A DNA stretch of 48,774 nt, taken from positions 1-48,774 of the forward strand of contig NZ_VFRR01000024.1 in the NCBI RefSeq assembly GCF_006385675.1, given 5' to 3'. Positions 16,774 through 25,549 of the stretch are shown piece by piece. Numbering within the stretch: the first letter of the stretch is position 1; the number at the start of each line of letters is the position of its first letter. Below the pieces are notes generated by a model. The model was not told the DNA's origin. It saw only the letters and a program-made list of their open reading frames with translations, and did not search any database. Origin of the DNA: Maribrevibacterium harenarium (lineage in GTDB: Bacteria; Pseudomonadota; Gammaproteobacteria; Pseudomonadales; Marinomonadaceae). The position numbers were made by a program, and so were the translations under genes.

Positions 16774-18237
16774 ATGCAAACGAAACTCTACATCAACGGG
16801 GAATTTCTAGACGCTGAAAACGGCGCAACCCTAGACGTGATTAACCCAGCCGATGAAACCGTACTGGCGACGATTGCCAATTCCAGTTCAGCGGATGCGC
16901 AAAGTGCTGTTGAAGCTGCGCGTCATGCCTTTGATCATGGCGAGTGGCCCAGTTTAACTGGAACACAGCGCGCCCAATACCTTTATGCTATTGCGGATGG
17001 GATTCGTGCAAACTTTAAAGCCATTAGTGAAATGGAAACCATGGATAATGGCAAGCCATATCCTGAAGCAGAATGGGACATTACCGACGCGGCGGATTGT
17101 TTTACATTTTACGGCAAGCTGGCCGAAGAACTTGATCAAAACCCTGAAGAGGAAGTGAAACTTGGTGATGCGCGTTTCACTAGTAAAGCGATTCGTCAAC
17201 CGATTGGCGTAGCGGGTTTGATTGTGCCATTTAACTTTCCTCTATTAATGGCTGCTTGGAAAGTGGCACCAGCACTTGCTGCTGGCTGTACGGCAGTATT
17301 GAAGCCTTCTACTCAAACGCCTATGACGGCTTTGTGGCTAGCAAAAATCGCTCATGAAGCGGGCCTACCAAAAGGCGTATTAAATATCATCACAGGCGGT
17401 GGCTCCGCGATTACCTCAAGCCCATTGGTTGATAAGCTGGCCTTCACTGGTAGTGTGGAAACCGGCAGTACGGTAATGAAAGCTGCGGCAGCAGGTATTA
17501 AGCCGGTGACGCTAGAGCTCGGTGGCAAGTCTGCCCTGATTATTTTTGATGATACTGATATCGATGCAGCAGTCGAATGGACTATGTTTGGTATTTTCTG
17601 GAATAAAGGTGAAGTGTGTTCGGCGACGTCTCGCGTGTTGGTTCACGAAGGTATTTATGATGCTTTCCTAGCGCGTTTGGTGGAAGAAACACAGAAAATT
17701 TCCATCGGTAATGGTTTAGAGTCTGGTGTCAAAATGGGCCCAGCCGTGAGTGCTAAACAATACAGCGATGTGATGTCTTACATTGAAAAGGGTAAAGCCG
17801 AAGGTTTACGACTACTCACTGGTGGCAAACGCCCAGCCGGGTTTGATAAAGGTTACTTTATTGAACCAACAGTCTTTGCTGACGTGCCGACTGATTCTGC
17901 CCTATGGAAAGAAGAGATCTTTGGTCCTGTAGTGTGTGTCAGAGCTTTCAGCACCGAAGAAGAGGCCGTTAAACTGGCCAACGATTCTGAGTTTGGTTTA
18001 GCAGGTGCTGTTATGTCTAAAGATCGTGAGCGACTTGATCGCGTTGCTCGTAATCTGGATGCGGGCATTATTTGGACAAACTGCTCACAACCAACGTTTG
18101 TAGAAGCACCGTGGGGTGGTCGCAAGAAAAGTGGTATCGGTCGTGAATTGGGATACTGGGGATTGCATAACTACTTAACCGTGAAACAAATCACGGATTT
18201 TAATAGTGATGAGCCTTGGGGTTGGTACTTGGACTAA
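16774..18237 (+). CDS. 2-oxoglutarate semialdehyde dehydrogenase-like aldehyde dehydrogenase
   Basis: A 487-residue NAD(P)-dependent aldehyde dehydrogenase. VPFNFP (residues 151-156) binds the cofactor. The general base Glu248 is in TLELGGKS and the nucleophile Cys282 in NKGEVCSATSR. It should oxidise the aldehyde product of the preceding enzyme to 2-oxoglutarate, which enters the TCA cycle. The ATG at 16774 is chosen because AGGAG lies just before it; a possible start 36 bases upstream lies within the hairpin region and lacks such a site. Sequence alone does not separate 2-oxoglutarate semialdehyde from related aldehydes; the assignment is contextual. Confidence 0.85.
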   Translation: MQTKLYINGEFLDAENGATLDVINPADETVLATIANSSSADAQSAVEAARHAFDHGEWPSLTGTQRAQYLYAIADGIRANFKAISEMETMDNGKPYPEAEWDITDAADCFTFYGKLAEELDQNPEEEVKLGDARFTSKAIRQPIGVAGLIVPFNFPLLMAAWKVAPALAAGCTAVLKPSTQTPMTALWLAKIAHEAGLPKGVLNIITGGGSAITSSPLVDKLAFTGSVETGSTVMKAAAAGIKPVTLELGGKSALIIFDDTDIDAAVEWTMFGIFWNKGEVCSATSRVLVHEGIYDAFLARLVEETQKISIGNGLESGVKMGPAVSAKQYSDVMSYIEKGKAEGLRLLTGGKRPAGFDKGYFIEPTVFADVPTDSALWKEEIFGPVVCVRAFSTEEEAVKLANDSEFGLAGAVMSKDRERLDRVARNLDAGIIWTNCSQPTFVEAPWGGRKKSGIGRELGYWGLHNYLTVKQITDFNSDEPWGWYLD

Positions 18238-18297
18238 GCACCTTACTTTGGTGCATAGCCACTATAGGTTGCTTCCCCTATAATCTTCGGTAGCAAC

Positions 18298-18336
18298 GAG
18301 TGAGCGGATTCTCAATTCGCTCTCTTTTATCCGATT
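18298..18336 (+). terminator. probable terminator after the aldehyde dehydrogenase gene
   Basis: GAGCG (18302-18306) and CGCTC (18318-18322), extended imperfectly by GAG and CTC, are followed by TTTTA. A shorter hairpin GCACC/GGTGC lies just after the stop codon at 18238-18254. Both sit before the regulator gene. Confidence 0.45.
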
Positions 18337-18354
18337 ATTGAACGAGAAAAATTC

Positions 18355-19080
18355 ATGGCGGTTTCTAAATCTCAACAAAAATCTTCCACTCGAAAAATCG
18401 TCAAAGGCTCCGGTGCACAGCAGGTGTATTCTACCCTGAGACGTGAAATCTTGACGTTGGAATTGCCGCCGGGGTCATTTCTTGATGAGAACCAACTAGC
18501 GGATCGTTTCAAACTGTCTCGTTCCCCGGTACGAGAGGCCTTGATTCGATTATCCGGTGATGGGCTTGTTATCGGTACCTCCAATCGGGCAAGCCAAGTC
18601 GCTCCGTTAGATATTTCCCAATTTCCTAAATACATTGAAACCCTCGATGTGGCGCAACGTATGGTATGTCGTCTTGCTGCCCAACTCAGGAACGATACTG
18701 ATATAGAGCGAATCAAAGAAACTCAGCTTGCCTATGAGCAGTCAGTCGGGCCAAAGAATTATTTGGCCATGTCGGAGACCAATAAGGCTTACCATATGGC
18801 TATCGCGGCCGCGAGTAAAAACCCTTATCTAACCGATTTCTATCGTCGCTTGTTGGATGAGGGGCAGCGCATGCTGCACTTGCACTTTGAGTACATTATG
18901 GAATCGCCAGAAGCGTCGTTAAATCAAAATGAGCATGGTCGCATGACCGATGCAATTGTCGCCAAAGATATTGAAGCGGCAGAGCAGGCAGCACATGATC
19001 ATACAACTCTATTTCGTGATCGCTTTCTGCGTTTCTTACAGCAAGGCTTTATGTCTGGTTTTAGTGTTACGCCTAAGTAA
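18355..19080 (+). CDS. GntR-family regulator (FadR/FCD type)
   Basis: A 241-residue regulator with an N-terminal winged helix-turn-helix (about residues 20-90; LADRFKLSRSPVREALIRLS is the recognition region). It also has an all-helical FCD effector domain with metal-binding type histidines. Regulators of this class commonly repress amino and organic acid catabolism. It follows the hydroxyproline genes directly, on the same strand, and is the leading candidate to bind the TGTGTATTTAT elements at 10064 and 15760. The first 20 residues are rich in Lys, Ser and Gln and form an unstructured lead. Confidence 0.88.
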   Translation: MAVSKSQQKSSTRKIVKGSGAQQVYSTLRREILTLELPPGSFLDENQLADRFKLSRSPVREALIRLSGDGLVIGTSNRASQVAPLDISQFPKYIETLDVAQRMVCRLAAQLRNDTDIERIKETQLAYEQSVGPKNYLAMSETNKAYHMAIAAASKNPYLTDFYRRLLDEGQRMLHLHFEYIMESPEASLNQNEHGRMTDAIVAKDIEAAEQAAHDHTTLFRDRFLRFLQQGFMSGFSVTPK

Positions 19081-19106
19081 ACCTTCTTTATGCATGAGAT
19101 ACCTTA

Positions 19107-20027
19107 ATGGTTAAGAGTCTTGGCCAAGTTAGTGATACAGACATTCGGACATTGCGGATATTCCGTACCGTAGTGGAATGCGGCGGATTTGCTGCTTCTG
19201 AAGTAGAGTTAAACATTTCTCGTGCCGCTATTAGTATCGCCATGTCAGATCTAGAAACCCGTCTTGGCTTTAAGCTGGCACAGAGAGGACGTGCGGGTTT
19301 TGCCCTCACCATTGAAGGTCAGCAGGTCTATGACTACACCTTGCAGTTACTTTCTTCTATTGAAAATTTTCGTACTCAGGTCAACGCTTTACATGCCAAT
19401 TTAAAAGGCGAGCTGACCATTGGTATCACCGATAACTTAGTTTCAATGCCACACATGTTAGTTACACAGGCCTTGGCTAAGTTAAAAGAAAAAGGTCCAG
19501 ATGTACGCATCAATATTCGAATGATTCCGCCAAATGAAGTGGAACGTGGAATACTAGATGGTAAATTGCATGTTGGTATCATCCCTGCATTAAAAATCTT
19601 GGATGGTCTGCTGTATCGTCCACTTTACGATGAGCGCTCAAACTTATATTGCAGTGCGCAGCATCCCTTTTTTGATATTGAGTTTGGAGACGACTGGCAA
19701 ACATTAATATCAACTCATGACGCTGTTGTGCCAGCCTATGCCCAGGCTGCAGAAACTAAGATTAGACAGCAGCAACTTAAAGGCTCCGCCAGCGCAACCG
19801 ATCGGGAAGGCGTGGCATTTTTAATTTTAACGGGCAAGTATATTGGATACTTGCCGGATCACTATGCAAAACGTTGGGTAGATGCTAACGAAATGAAGGC
19901 ATTACTTCCCGATAAAATGAGTTATCAGACCAAATTTTCTGCCATCACTCGTTCTACTGGCGTATCGAACTTAGTACTAGATACATTTCTTCAGGAGCTT
20001 GACGCTCTTTGTTCAGGTAGAAAATGA
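19107..20027 (+). CDS. LysR-family transcriptional regulator
   Basis: A 306-residue LysR protein with the helix-turn-helix at about residues 20-65 (VELNISRAAISIAMSDLETR) and a substrate-binding domain after residue 95. It is 26 bp after the GntR gene and likely cotranscribed. LysR partners next to catabolic operons usually activate them in the presence of substrate. Two regulators of different families at one locus suggests dual control by repressor and activator. The effector is not known. Confidence 0.87.
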   Translation: MVKSLGQVSDTDIRTLRIFRTVVECGGFAASEVELNISRAAISIAMSDLETRLGFKLAQRGRAGFALTIEGQQVYDYTLQLLSSIENFRTQVNALHANLKGELTIGITDNLVSMPHMLVTQALAKLKEKGPDVRINIRMIPPNEVERGILDGKLHVGIIPALKILDGLLYRPLYDERSNLYCSAQHPFFDIEFGDDWQTLISTHDAVVPAYAQAAETKIRQQQLKGSASATDREGVAFLILTGKYIGYLPDHYAKRWVDANEMKALLPDKMSYQTKFSAITRSTGVSNLVLDTFLQELDALCSGRK

Positions 20028-20029
20028 AA

Positions 20030-20305
20030 GGTAAGTATTGACATCCTCCCCGTTATGCACACGAATGGTAGGGCCCAAAAAATGACCGTTGAAGCCCGCA
20101 GTTGAACTGAGAGTGTTTGGGTAAAAATAGGTTTGTCCAGCTTGGGCTGTTAATTCTATTGGACTATTTTGCTAATCAGTGGCGGTATTAAAAGTGGATT
20201 TGCTCCAGCATGACTCGAAGAGGAGAGTAACAGCCCACCAGTGGCGGTTGCGCCTCCGGCTAGGGCTGATAATGTTAGGAAGTGACGGCGAGTCATAGCT
20301 GGCAT
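20030..20305 (-). pseudogene. multicopper oxidase (CueO-like) N-terminal remnant with Tat signal
   Basis: On the minus strand an ATG at 20305 (or 20296) opens a twin-arginine signal: TRRHFLTLSALAG, a hydrophobic stretch, then SSHAGANPLLIPPLI. This frame stops at a TAG near 20159. In the next frame the reading resumes as SPIELTAQAG, then FNGHFLGPTIRVHNGEDVN, a clear match to the first cupredoxin domain of CueO-type multicopper oxidases. The sequence ends near 20030 against the LysR gene, so all copper-binding domains beyond this are lost. It is a frameshifted and truncated relic of an exported copper oxidase. Confidence 0.75.
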
Positions 20306-20424
20306 AATTGAACCTATCTCGTCATAAAATGAATGATTAAGATTGTTCACACTAGTGGGTTAGGCAGCAAGTAAGGTTTTCTTGCATAACGCTAAACAAA
20401 AACTTTCCTGATGTACTCTGTCCT

Positions 20425-21312
20425 CTATGCATAAGTCTGACGTGCTAAATCAATAAATCCTGAAACGTAAGAGATGGCCTCATCGCCTTGTCGGACACCC
20501 AAATGAATGCTTTTGAACAAACCTTGGTTGCCAAGTTTTAGGGTTTTGATGGGAAGTGCAGCGCCCTCTAATGCAACAAGCCAATCGGGCAGCACAGTAA
20601 TTCCACGGTTGGCCGCTACGAATTGGAGAATCAACCCGACGGTCTCAACGGTAATGTGTCGTTTTGGGCGACAGTCGTTTGGAATGAGAAAGCGAGTAAA
20701 CACATCCAGGCGATCAGTATCCACTGGAATGGTGATTAAATCCTGATCGATGAGCTCTTGCGGTGTAACGACCGACTGACTGCTTAGCGGGTGATGATCA
20801 CTGACAACAAGCACTAATTCGTAGTCGAATACAGGTTCAAAGCGAAGATCCTTTACATTAACAGGATCAGGCGTTACCAGCATATCAATTTCAAAATCTT
20901 GTAAGGCTTTTACGCCATCAAAGCTGAATGCTGTGCGAACTTCAAAACTCACATCTGGCCATTGCGATAAAAAAGGAGCGGCTACTTGCATTAACCATTG
21001 TTGGCAGGGGTGGCATTCCATACCCACTCGCAACTCGCCAACGGAGCCTCGAGCATGCTCCGACAGAACGGTTTCGGCGTACTCTAATTGCGGTAGAACT
21101 CGCTCAGCCATCTCTAATAGGAAACGCCCTGAGTGAGTGAACTGCAGTCCACGCCCTTTTTTAATCCAGACTTTGATGTCATGGCGCTCTTCAAACTTCC
21201 TTACCATATGGGACAAAGCGGATTGACTGACATTAAGCTTTTCAGCGGCCGCTGTGACACTGTTTTGACGGTGAACTTCACGCAAGATGGTTAGATATTT
21301 ACTGTCGATCAT
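20425..21312 (-). CDS. metR: MetR-like LysR-family regulator of methionine metabolism
   Basis: The 295-residue protein matches MetR along its length. The helix-turn-helix contains AAEKLNVSQSALSHMVRKFE (residues 23-42). The effector domain has GMECHPCQQWL, then FDYELVLVVSDHHPL and DTDRLDVFTRFLIP, all positions conserved with enterobacterial MetR, which uses homocysteine as co-effector. It is transcribed away from a cystathionine beta-lyase-type gene 158 bp off, consistent with control of sulfur amino acid metabolism. I did not find an exact TGAA-N5-TTCA site between them. Assignment as a MetR family member is firm; being the only MetR of the cell is not shown. Confidence 0.8.
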   Translation of the reverse strand: MIDSKYLTILREVHRQNSVTAAAEKLNVSQSALSHMVRKFEERHDIKVWIKKGRGLQFTHSGRFLLEMAERVLPQLEYAETVLSEHARGSVGELRVGMECHPCQQWLMQVAAPFLSQWPDVSFEVRTAFSFDGVKALQDFEIDMLVTPDPVNVKDLRFEPVFDYELVLVVSDHHPLSSQSVVTPQELIDQDLITIPVDTDRLDVFTRFLIPNDCRPKRHITVETVGLILQFVAANRGITVLPDWLVALEGAALPIKTLKLGNQGLFKSIHLGVRQGDEAISYVSGFIDLARQTYA

Positions 21313-21469
21313 AATTTAGGGGCTTAATTGATGAGTTGAGATCATCGTTCTATGAGAATAAAGCATTTAATTTCATTAAGTGGGCCGTGTTACAAATACA
21401 TCAGTTTTTACAGCCCAACGCAACGGGCTTTGATTGAATAATGCAGCGTATCGCATCATTGGAGTAAAC

Positions 21470-22672
21470 ATGACTCAAACCACCCTAGGCGCGTCAATTT
21501 TTGATGAAGTTATTGATCGCACCAAAACCAATTCCATGAAATGGGCTTATAGTAAGCAGTTACTGAAAGCAGACGAAGCAGCCGCTAACCCGTTACCGAT
21601 GTGGGTAGCGGATATGGACTTTAAAGCACCTCAAGCGGTGATTGATGCGTTGCATGAGGCGGTTGATGAGGGCGTCTTTGGTTATCCTGGTGGCGCGACG
21701 GAAAGTTACCAGCAAGCTGTCATTAACTGGCAGAAGAAGCGTTTTGGTTGGTCGGTTCAGCCTGAATGGCTAGTGCAAGCCTCAGGTATCATTACCAGCT
21801 TAAAAACAGCTGCTCAAGCGTTCTCCAACCCAGGGGATAGCATTCTCATTCAGCCACCTGTCTACGCGCATTTTCACAATGACATGTTAATGAATGGTCG
21901 TCATTTAGCCTTTGCGCCACTGGTTCGAACGGAAACTGGCTATGCGTTTGACGCTCAAGTATTTGAGGATGCGATTCAACCCAATACCAAAGTCTTTATC
22001 ATGAGTAACCCACACAACCCAACGGGAAACGTGTGGACCGAGGCTGAGCTTCGAACCATGGGGGAAATCTGTGAGCGACATGGTGTTTTAGTCATTGCTG
22101 ATGAAATTCATCAGGATTTAATTATTAACCCAACTAAAAAGCATGTTCCTTTCGCATCATTGGGAGATCGCTTTGCAGAGAATAGCATCACCTGCACCGC
22201 GCCAAGCAAGACGTTTAACTTGCCGGGCCTTCAAAGCGCAACCTTAATCATTCCAAATGCCAAATTACGTGCTGAGTTCCAGCGTCAATACGAGCGCAAC
22301 ATGTTCCCATTAGTAAATACTCTTGGCATGGTTGCCGCAGAAGCGGCCTATGCACACGGCGAGCAATGGCTCGAAGAAATGCTGGAATACTTACGTAGTA
22401 ATCATCGTTATCTTGAACAAACCATCAACTCAGCAACCGATAAGATTAAAGTGTTGCCAGCCGACTCTTTATATTTAAGTTGGATGGATTGCCGAGCGCT
22501 TGGCATGACTGCACAGGATCTTGACCACTTTATGCTAACCCAAGCACGTTTGTGGTTGGATAAAGGGCAAAAATTTGGTGTAGAAGGTCACGGGTACATG
22601 CGTATTAACTTAGGTTGCCCACGTAGCACGGTCGAGGAAGCAACGCGTCGATTACTGGCTGCGATTAAGTAA
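21470..22672 (+). CDS. patB: cystathionine beta-lyase PatB/MalY type (PLP-dependent C-S lyase)
   Basis: A 400-residue fold-type I aminotransferase-like enzyme. The PLP lysine is Lys247 in APSKTFNLPGLQ. Asp211 in IADEIHQD binds the pyridine nitrogen, and SNPHNPTG spans residues 179-186. The N-terminal LPMWVADMDFKAP is diagnostic of the PatB/MalY group, which cleaves cystathionine or cysteine conjugates to thiol, pyruvate and ammonia. The ATG at 21470 follows GGAG; the upstream in-frame ATG lacks a good site. It diverges from the metR-like gene, which probably controls it. A clear terminator follows. Confidence 0.87.
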   Translation: MTQTTLGASIFDEVIDRTKTNSMKWAYSKQLLKADEAAANPLPMWVADMDFKAPQAVIDALHEAVDEGVFGYPGGATESYQQAVINWQKKRFGWSVQPEWLVQASGIITSLKTAAQAFSNPGDSILIQPPVYAHFHNDMLMNGRHLAFAPLVRTETGYAFDAQVFEDAIQPNTKVFIMSNPHNPTGNVWTEAELRTMGEICERHGVLVIADEIHQDLIINPTKKHVPFASLGDRFAENSITCTAPSKTFNLPGLQSATLIIPNAKLRAEFQRQYERNMFPLVNTLGMVAAEAAYAHGEQWLEEMLEYLRSNHRYLEQTINSATDKIKVLPADSLYLSWMDCRALGMTAQDLDHFMLTQARLWLDKGQKFGVEGHGYMRINLGCPRSTVEEATRRLLAAIK

Positions 22673-22697
22673 TAATTCTTTATCCATCGAAACAACC

Positions 22698-22732
22698 ATG
22701 CCCATCAAATCTTTGTTTGATGGGCATTTTTT
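22698..22732 (+). terminator. intrinsic terminator of the C-S lyase gene
   Basis: ATGCCCATCAAA (22698-22709) pairs with TTTGATGGGCAT (22716-22727) across a 6-nt loop and is followed by TTTTTT. Confidence 0.9.
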
Positions 22733-22941
22733 ATGCGGCCCTGACAACGTTCGGCTCGATGCCAAACTCATTCTGCGGGATTCTGCGTAGATTTGATTAT
22801 TCTTAGTTGTATGGCGTTACCTAGCTCAATCTGTATCGTTACATCAATCTGTACTGACAAAATGAGTTTATCTTGCCTCCTTACGATCTCGAAACACTAC
22901 TATATGATGGCATTAAAGAAACCCAACTTTTGGAGCTCTAG

Positions 22942-23817
22942 ATGCCTAATTTCCCGTTTAAACAAGTTGATGTTTTTACTCACATGCCGTTTCAAGGTAA
23001 CCCGGTGGCTGTGGTTTTTGATGCCGATAACCTGACATCGGATCAAATGCAGTCGATTGCCCGGTGGACAAATCTATCGGAGACGACCTTCGTGTCTCGT
23101 GCCAGTCACCCTGATGCGGATTATCATGTGCGAATTTTTACGCCTGGGAATGAGCTACCTTTCGCAGGTCATCCAACAATCGGCACCGCATTCGCGTTGC
23201 TAGAAGCCGGGCGAGTGGCGGCAAATCAGGGGCGGTTGATCCAAGAGTGTAGGGCAGGGTTAATTGAGCTTTCTGTATCCACAAATAAAGACCAGAGCGT
23301 GGAACGTATTGAGTTTGTGTTACCGGCCGCGCATATTACTGAGTTAAGTGTGGATCAGCGCCAGTCGTTGGAGAGTGTGTTGGGTTGCTCGTGTGTTCAA
23401 ACTCAGCCCGTTGCTATCGTTGATGTTGGCCCAAAATGGATCGTCGGTGAAGTTGCTGATTTTGATGCCTTGCTGGCGATTACTCCAGATTTTGCCCAGC
23501 TTGCTTGTTTCGAACAAGGCTTGGGGGTTACCGGCGTAACACTTTTCGCCCGATACATGGAAGGCTCTGCATGTGATTTTGAGGTTCGTACTTTTGCTCC
23601 ATCATGTGGGGTGAATGAAGACCCTGTATGCGGAAGTGGAAATGGTGCCGTTGCTGCCTACTTGCAGCAGTGTCTCTCTATTGATGAAGACCGGTTTTCC
23701 TCAGCACAAGGGCAGAGTGTTGGACGAGCAGGACGAATTTCGTTGTCAATCTCGCCAGATCAGATAAAAGTGGGCGGCGGCGCGGTGACGGTAGTGAAGG
23801 GAGAGATTACTGTCTAG
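22942..23817 (+). CDS. PhzF-family isomerase/epimerase
   Basis: A 291-residue member of the PhzF family, which has the diaminopimelate epimerase fold. The catalytic Glu47 is in NLSETTFV, FAGHPTIGTA follows near residue 75, and DPVCGSGNGAVAAY lies in the second half. PhzF itself isomerises a phenazine precursor; most relatives, including this one, have unknown substrates. GGAG precedes the ATG. It stands alone between a terminator and a convergent exporter gene, so context gives no function. Confidence 0.85.
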   Translation: MPNFPFKQVDVFTHMPFQGNPVAVVFDADNLTSDQMQSIARWTNLSETTFVSRASHPDADYHVRIFTPGNELPFAGHPTIGTAFALLEAGRVAANQGRLIQECRAGLIELSVSTNKDQSVERIEFVLPAAHITELSVDQRQSLESVLGCSCVQTQPVAIVDVGPKWIVGEVADFDALLAITPDFAQLACFEQGLGVTGVTLFARYMEGSACDFEVRTFAPSCGVNEDPVCGSGNGAVAAYLQQCLSIDEDRFSSAQGQSVGRAGRISLSISPDQIKVGGGAVTVVKGEITV

Positions 23818-23881
23818 ATGGGTTTTCACTCCACTTCACTTTAATGGTTATAGCTGGGGCGAGCCAGCAAATGACTTGCCC

Positions 23882-24487
23882 CTATTGAAATGGAATCATA
23901 ATACCAAAGGTGATGAAGAAGCCGCCACAGGCCATATTGAAACGCTTGCCGGCCTTTGCCAGCCAAGGTTTTACTATGTGTGCTGCAACGGCAACGAGGA
24001 ACTCGACGCAAAACTCAACGACGGCATAGGTCAAGGCAATGATGAGCGCTTGTATCAGTAGGTTCGCTTCCGGGTTGATAAAAGGCGGTAAAAATGCGGT
24101 GTAAAGTAACAGTGCCTTCGGGTTAGATAGGGCGGCGAAGAGCCCCTGAGTAAACATCGCCCCGCCGGAAGGATGGGCTAAGTTTTCAATATCCATGGTT
24201 AAGGCGTCGGGGCGCCATAGATTGTAGCCAATCCAAATCAGATATACCGCACCAAACGCCTTTAAAAAAGTCAGTATGGTGGCAGAAGATTGAATAATCG
24301 CGCCGACTCCTAGAACAAAAACTCCCATTACCAAACTCAATCCCGATACGCCTCCAGCAATCGTATAAAGTGCCATTTTCCGGCCATGTAAAGCACCGTG
24401 GGAAAGCGCTAAAAATGCATTAGGGCCGGGGACGACGGCGATACCAACGCAGGTGATAAGAAAAACTAACCAAGTATCGAATGGCAT
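23882..24487 (-). CDS. LysE/RhtB-family amino acid exporter
   Basis: A 201-residue inner-membrane protein with about six hydrophobic segments. The family signature VVPGPNAFLALSHGALHG lies at residues 18-35, and FGAVYLIWIGYNLWR around residue 80. Members export amino acids or homoserine lactone-like compounds. GGAGG precedes the ATG. It diverges from a LysR gene 125 bp away, the usual arrangement for LysE exporters and their LysR activators. Confidence 0.88.
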   Translation of the reverse strand: MPFDTWLVFLITCVGIAVVPGPNAFLALSHGALHGRKMALYTIAGGVSGLSLVMGVFVLGVGAIIQSSATILTFLKAFGAVYLIWIGYNLWRPDALTMDIENLAHPSGGAMFTQGLFAALSNPKALLLYTAFLPPFINPEANLLIQALIIALTYAVVEFCVEFLVAVAAHIVKPWLAKAGKRFNMACGGFFITFGIMIPFQ

Positions 24488-24612
24488 GACTGGCCTCCGT
24501 AGTCGCCCATGTTTTGCTGTATACGCTTGAATTTAATGGGTATAAAAATATTAGGCAAACGCATTTAACTGCGTTTTAATATTCGATATTCAAATGTAAG
24601 TTGGAAGAAAAA

Positions 24613-25482
24613 ATGGCATTGCGTGATTTGCAAATTGATTGGCTAAAATGCTTTGTCGCAGTCGTGGATACGGGCTCGATTTCAAATGCGGGTGCTGAAG
24701 TGAACCGCTCCCAATCGGCAATTAGTATGCAGCTAAAAAAGCTGGAGCAAGCAATAGGTAGAACCTTAATTATTCGCTCTCCCCATCGTCTCGAATTAAC
24801 GTCGGATGGGCAAATGCTCTTAGGGTACGCTCGGCAGATGTTGGCACTGCATGCGGAAACGCAAGCGGCCTTCAATGAACAGCTTACCGGTCGTATTCGG
24901 TTGGGTGTGGCAGAGGACTACGTGGCGAAGTATTTAACACCGGCATTAAGGCGCTTTATCCCTCGTCACACGGGAGTCGAGATTGAACTCCAGTGCGAAC
25001 AGTCTAATGTACTCATTCCCCGAGTAGAAAGTGGTGAACTGGATTTGGCACTCGTCTCGCGGGATCAAAAAAAGCGGGGCGTGACGTTATTTCGTGAACC
25101 CATGGTCTGGGCAGGGTCAGCAAAATTCGAACTATGGTCGTCTGACCCACTACCCGTGGCATTTTACGATGAAACTAGCCTTGCACGAACCTTGGCAATC
25201 AACTCTTTGGCACATCAAGGGCGACGCTATAAGGTGGTTTATCAAAGCTCTAGTCTGGCAGGTCAAATTGCGGCGGTAGAGAGTGGACTTGCCATCGCGG
25301 CTTTAACCAAGAGCTGTGTCCCTGACTCGCTCCAGATTCTTGGTATTGAACATCATCTAAGCCCAATCGAATCCGTTGATGTAGTGTTATACCGGAGCCA
25401 GTCCTCAAAAGGGCAGCTCGCTGTTGACCGCTTAAATCGCTTTTTAACCAACTTACTACGGCGAGAGCATGATCGGTTATAA
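24613..25482 (+). CDS. LysR-family regulator beside a LysE exporter
   Basis: A 289-residue LysR protein (helix-turn-helix around AEVNRSQSAISMQLKKLEQ; effector domain after about residue 90). The ATG at 24613 is preceded by GGAAG; an in-frame TTG 12 bases upstream overlaps that site and is unlikely. Divergent orientation with the LysE-type gene suggests it activates export of its ligand. It also converges with the next LysR gene. Confidence 0.86.
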   Translation: MALRDLQIDWLKCFVAVVDTGSISNAGAEVNRSQSAISMQLKKLEQAIGRTLIIRSPHRLELTSDGQMLLGYARQMLALHAETQAAFNEQLTGRIRLGVAEDYVAKYLTPALRRFIPRHTGVEIELQCEQSNVLIPRVESGELDLALVSRDQKKRGVTLFREPMVWAGSAKFELWSSDPLPVAFYDETSLARTLAINSLAHQGRRYKVVYQSSSLAGQIAAVESGLAIAALTKSCVPDSLQILGIEHHLSPIESVDVVLYRSQSSKGQLAVDRLNRFLTNLLRREHDRL

Positions 25483-25549
25483 ATGGTTGCACGCTTATGT
25501 ACTACAACTTTATACATGGTTAGAAACACTTAAGATGGAATTACATCGG

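Noticed and set aside
20040..20062. Sequence GACATCCTCCCCG looked like the 3' hairpin of an IS605-type element
   Set aside because: On the minus strand it is the coding sequence for VHNGEDVN of the multicopper oxidase relic, and no matching hairpin arm follows.
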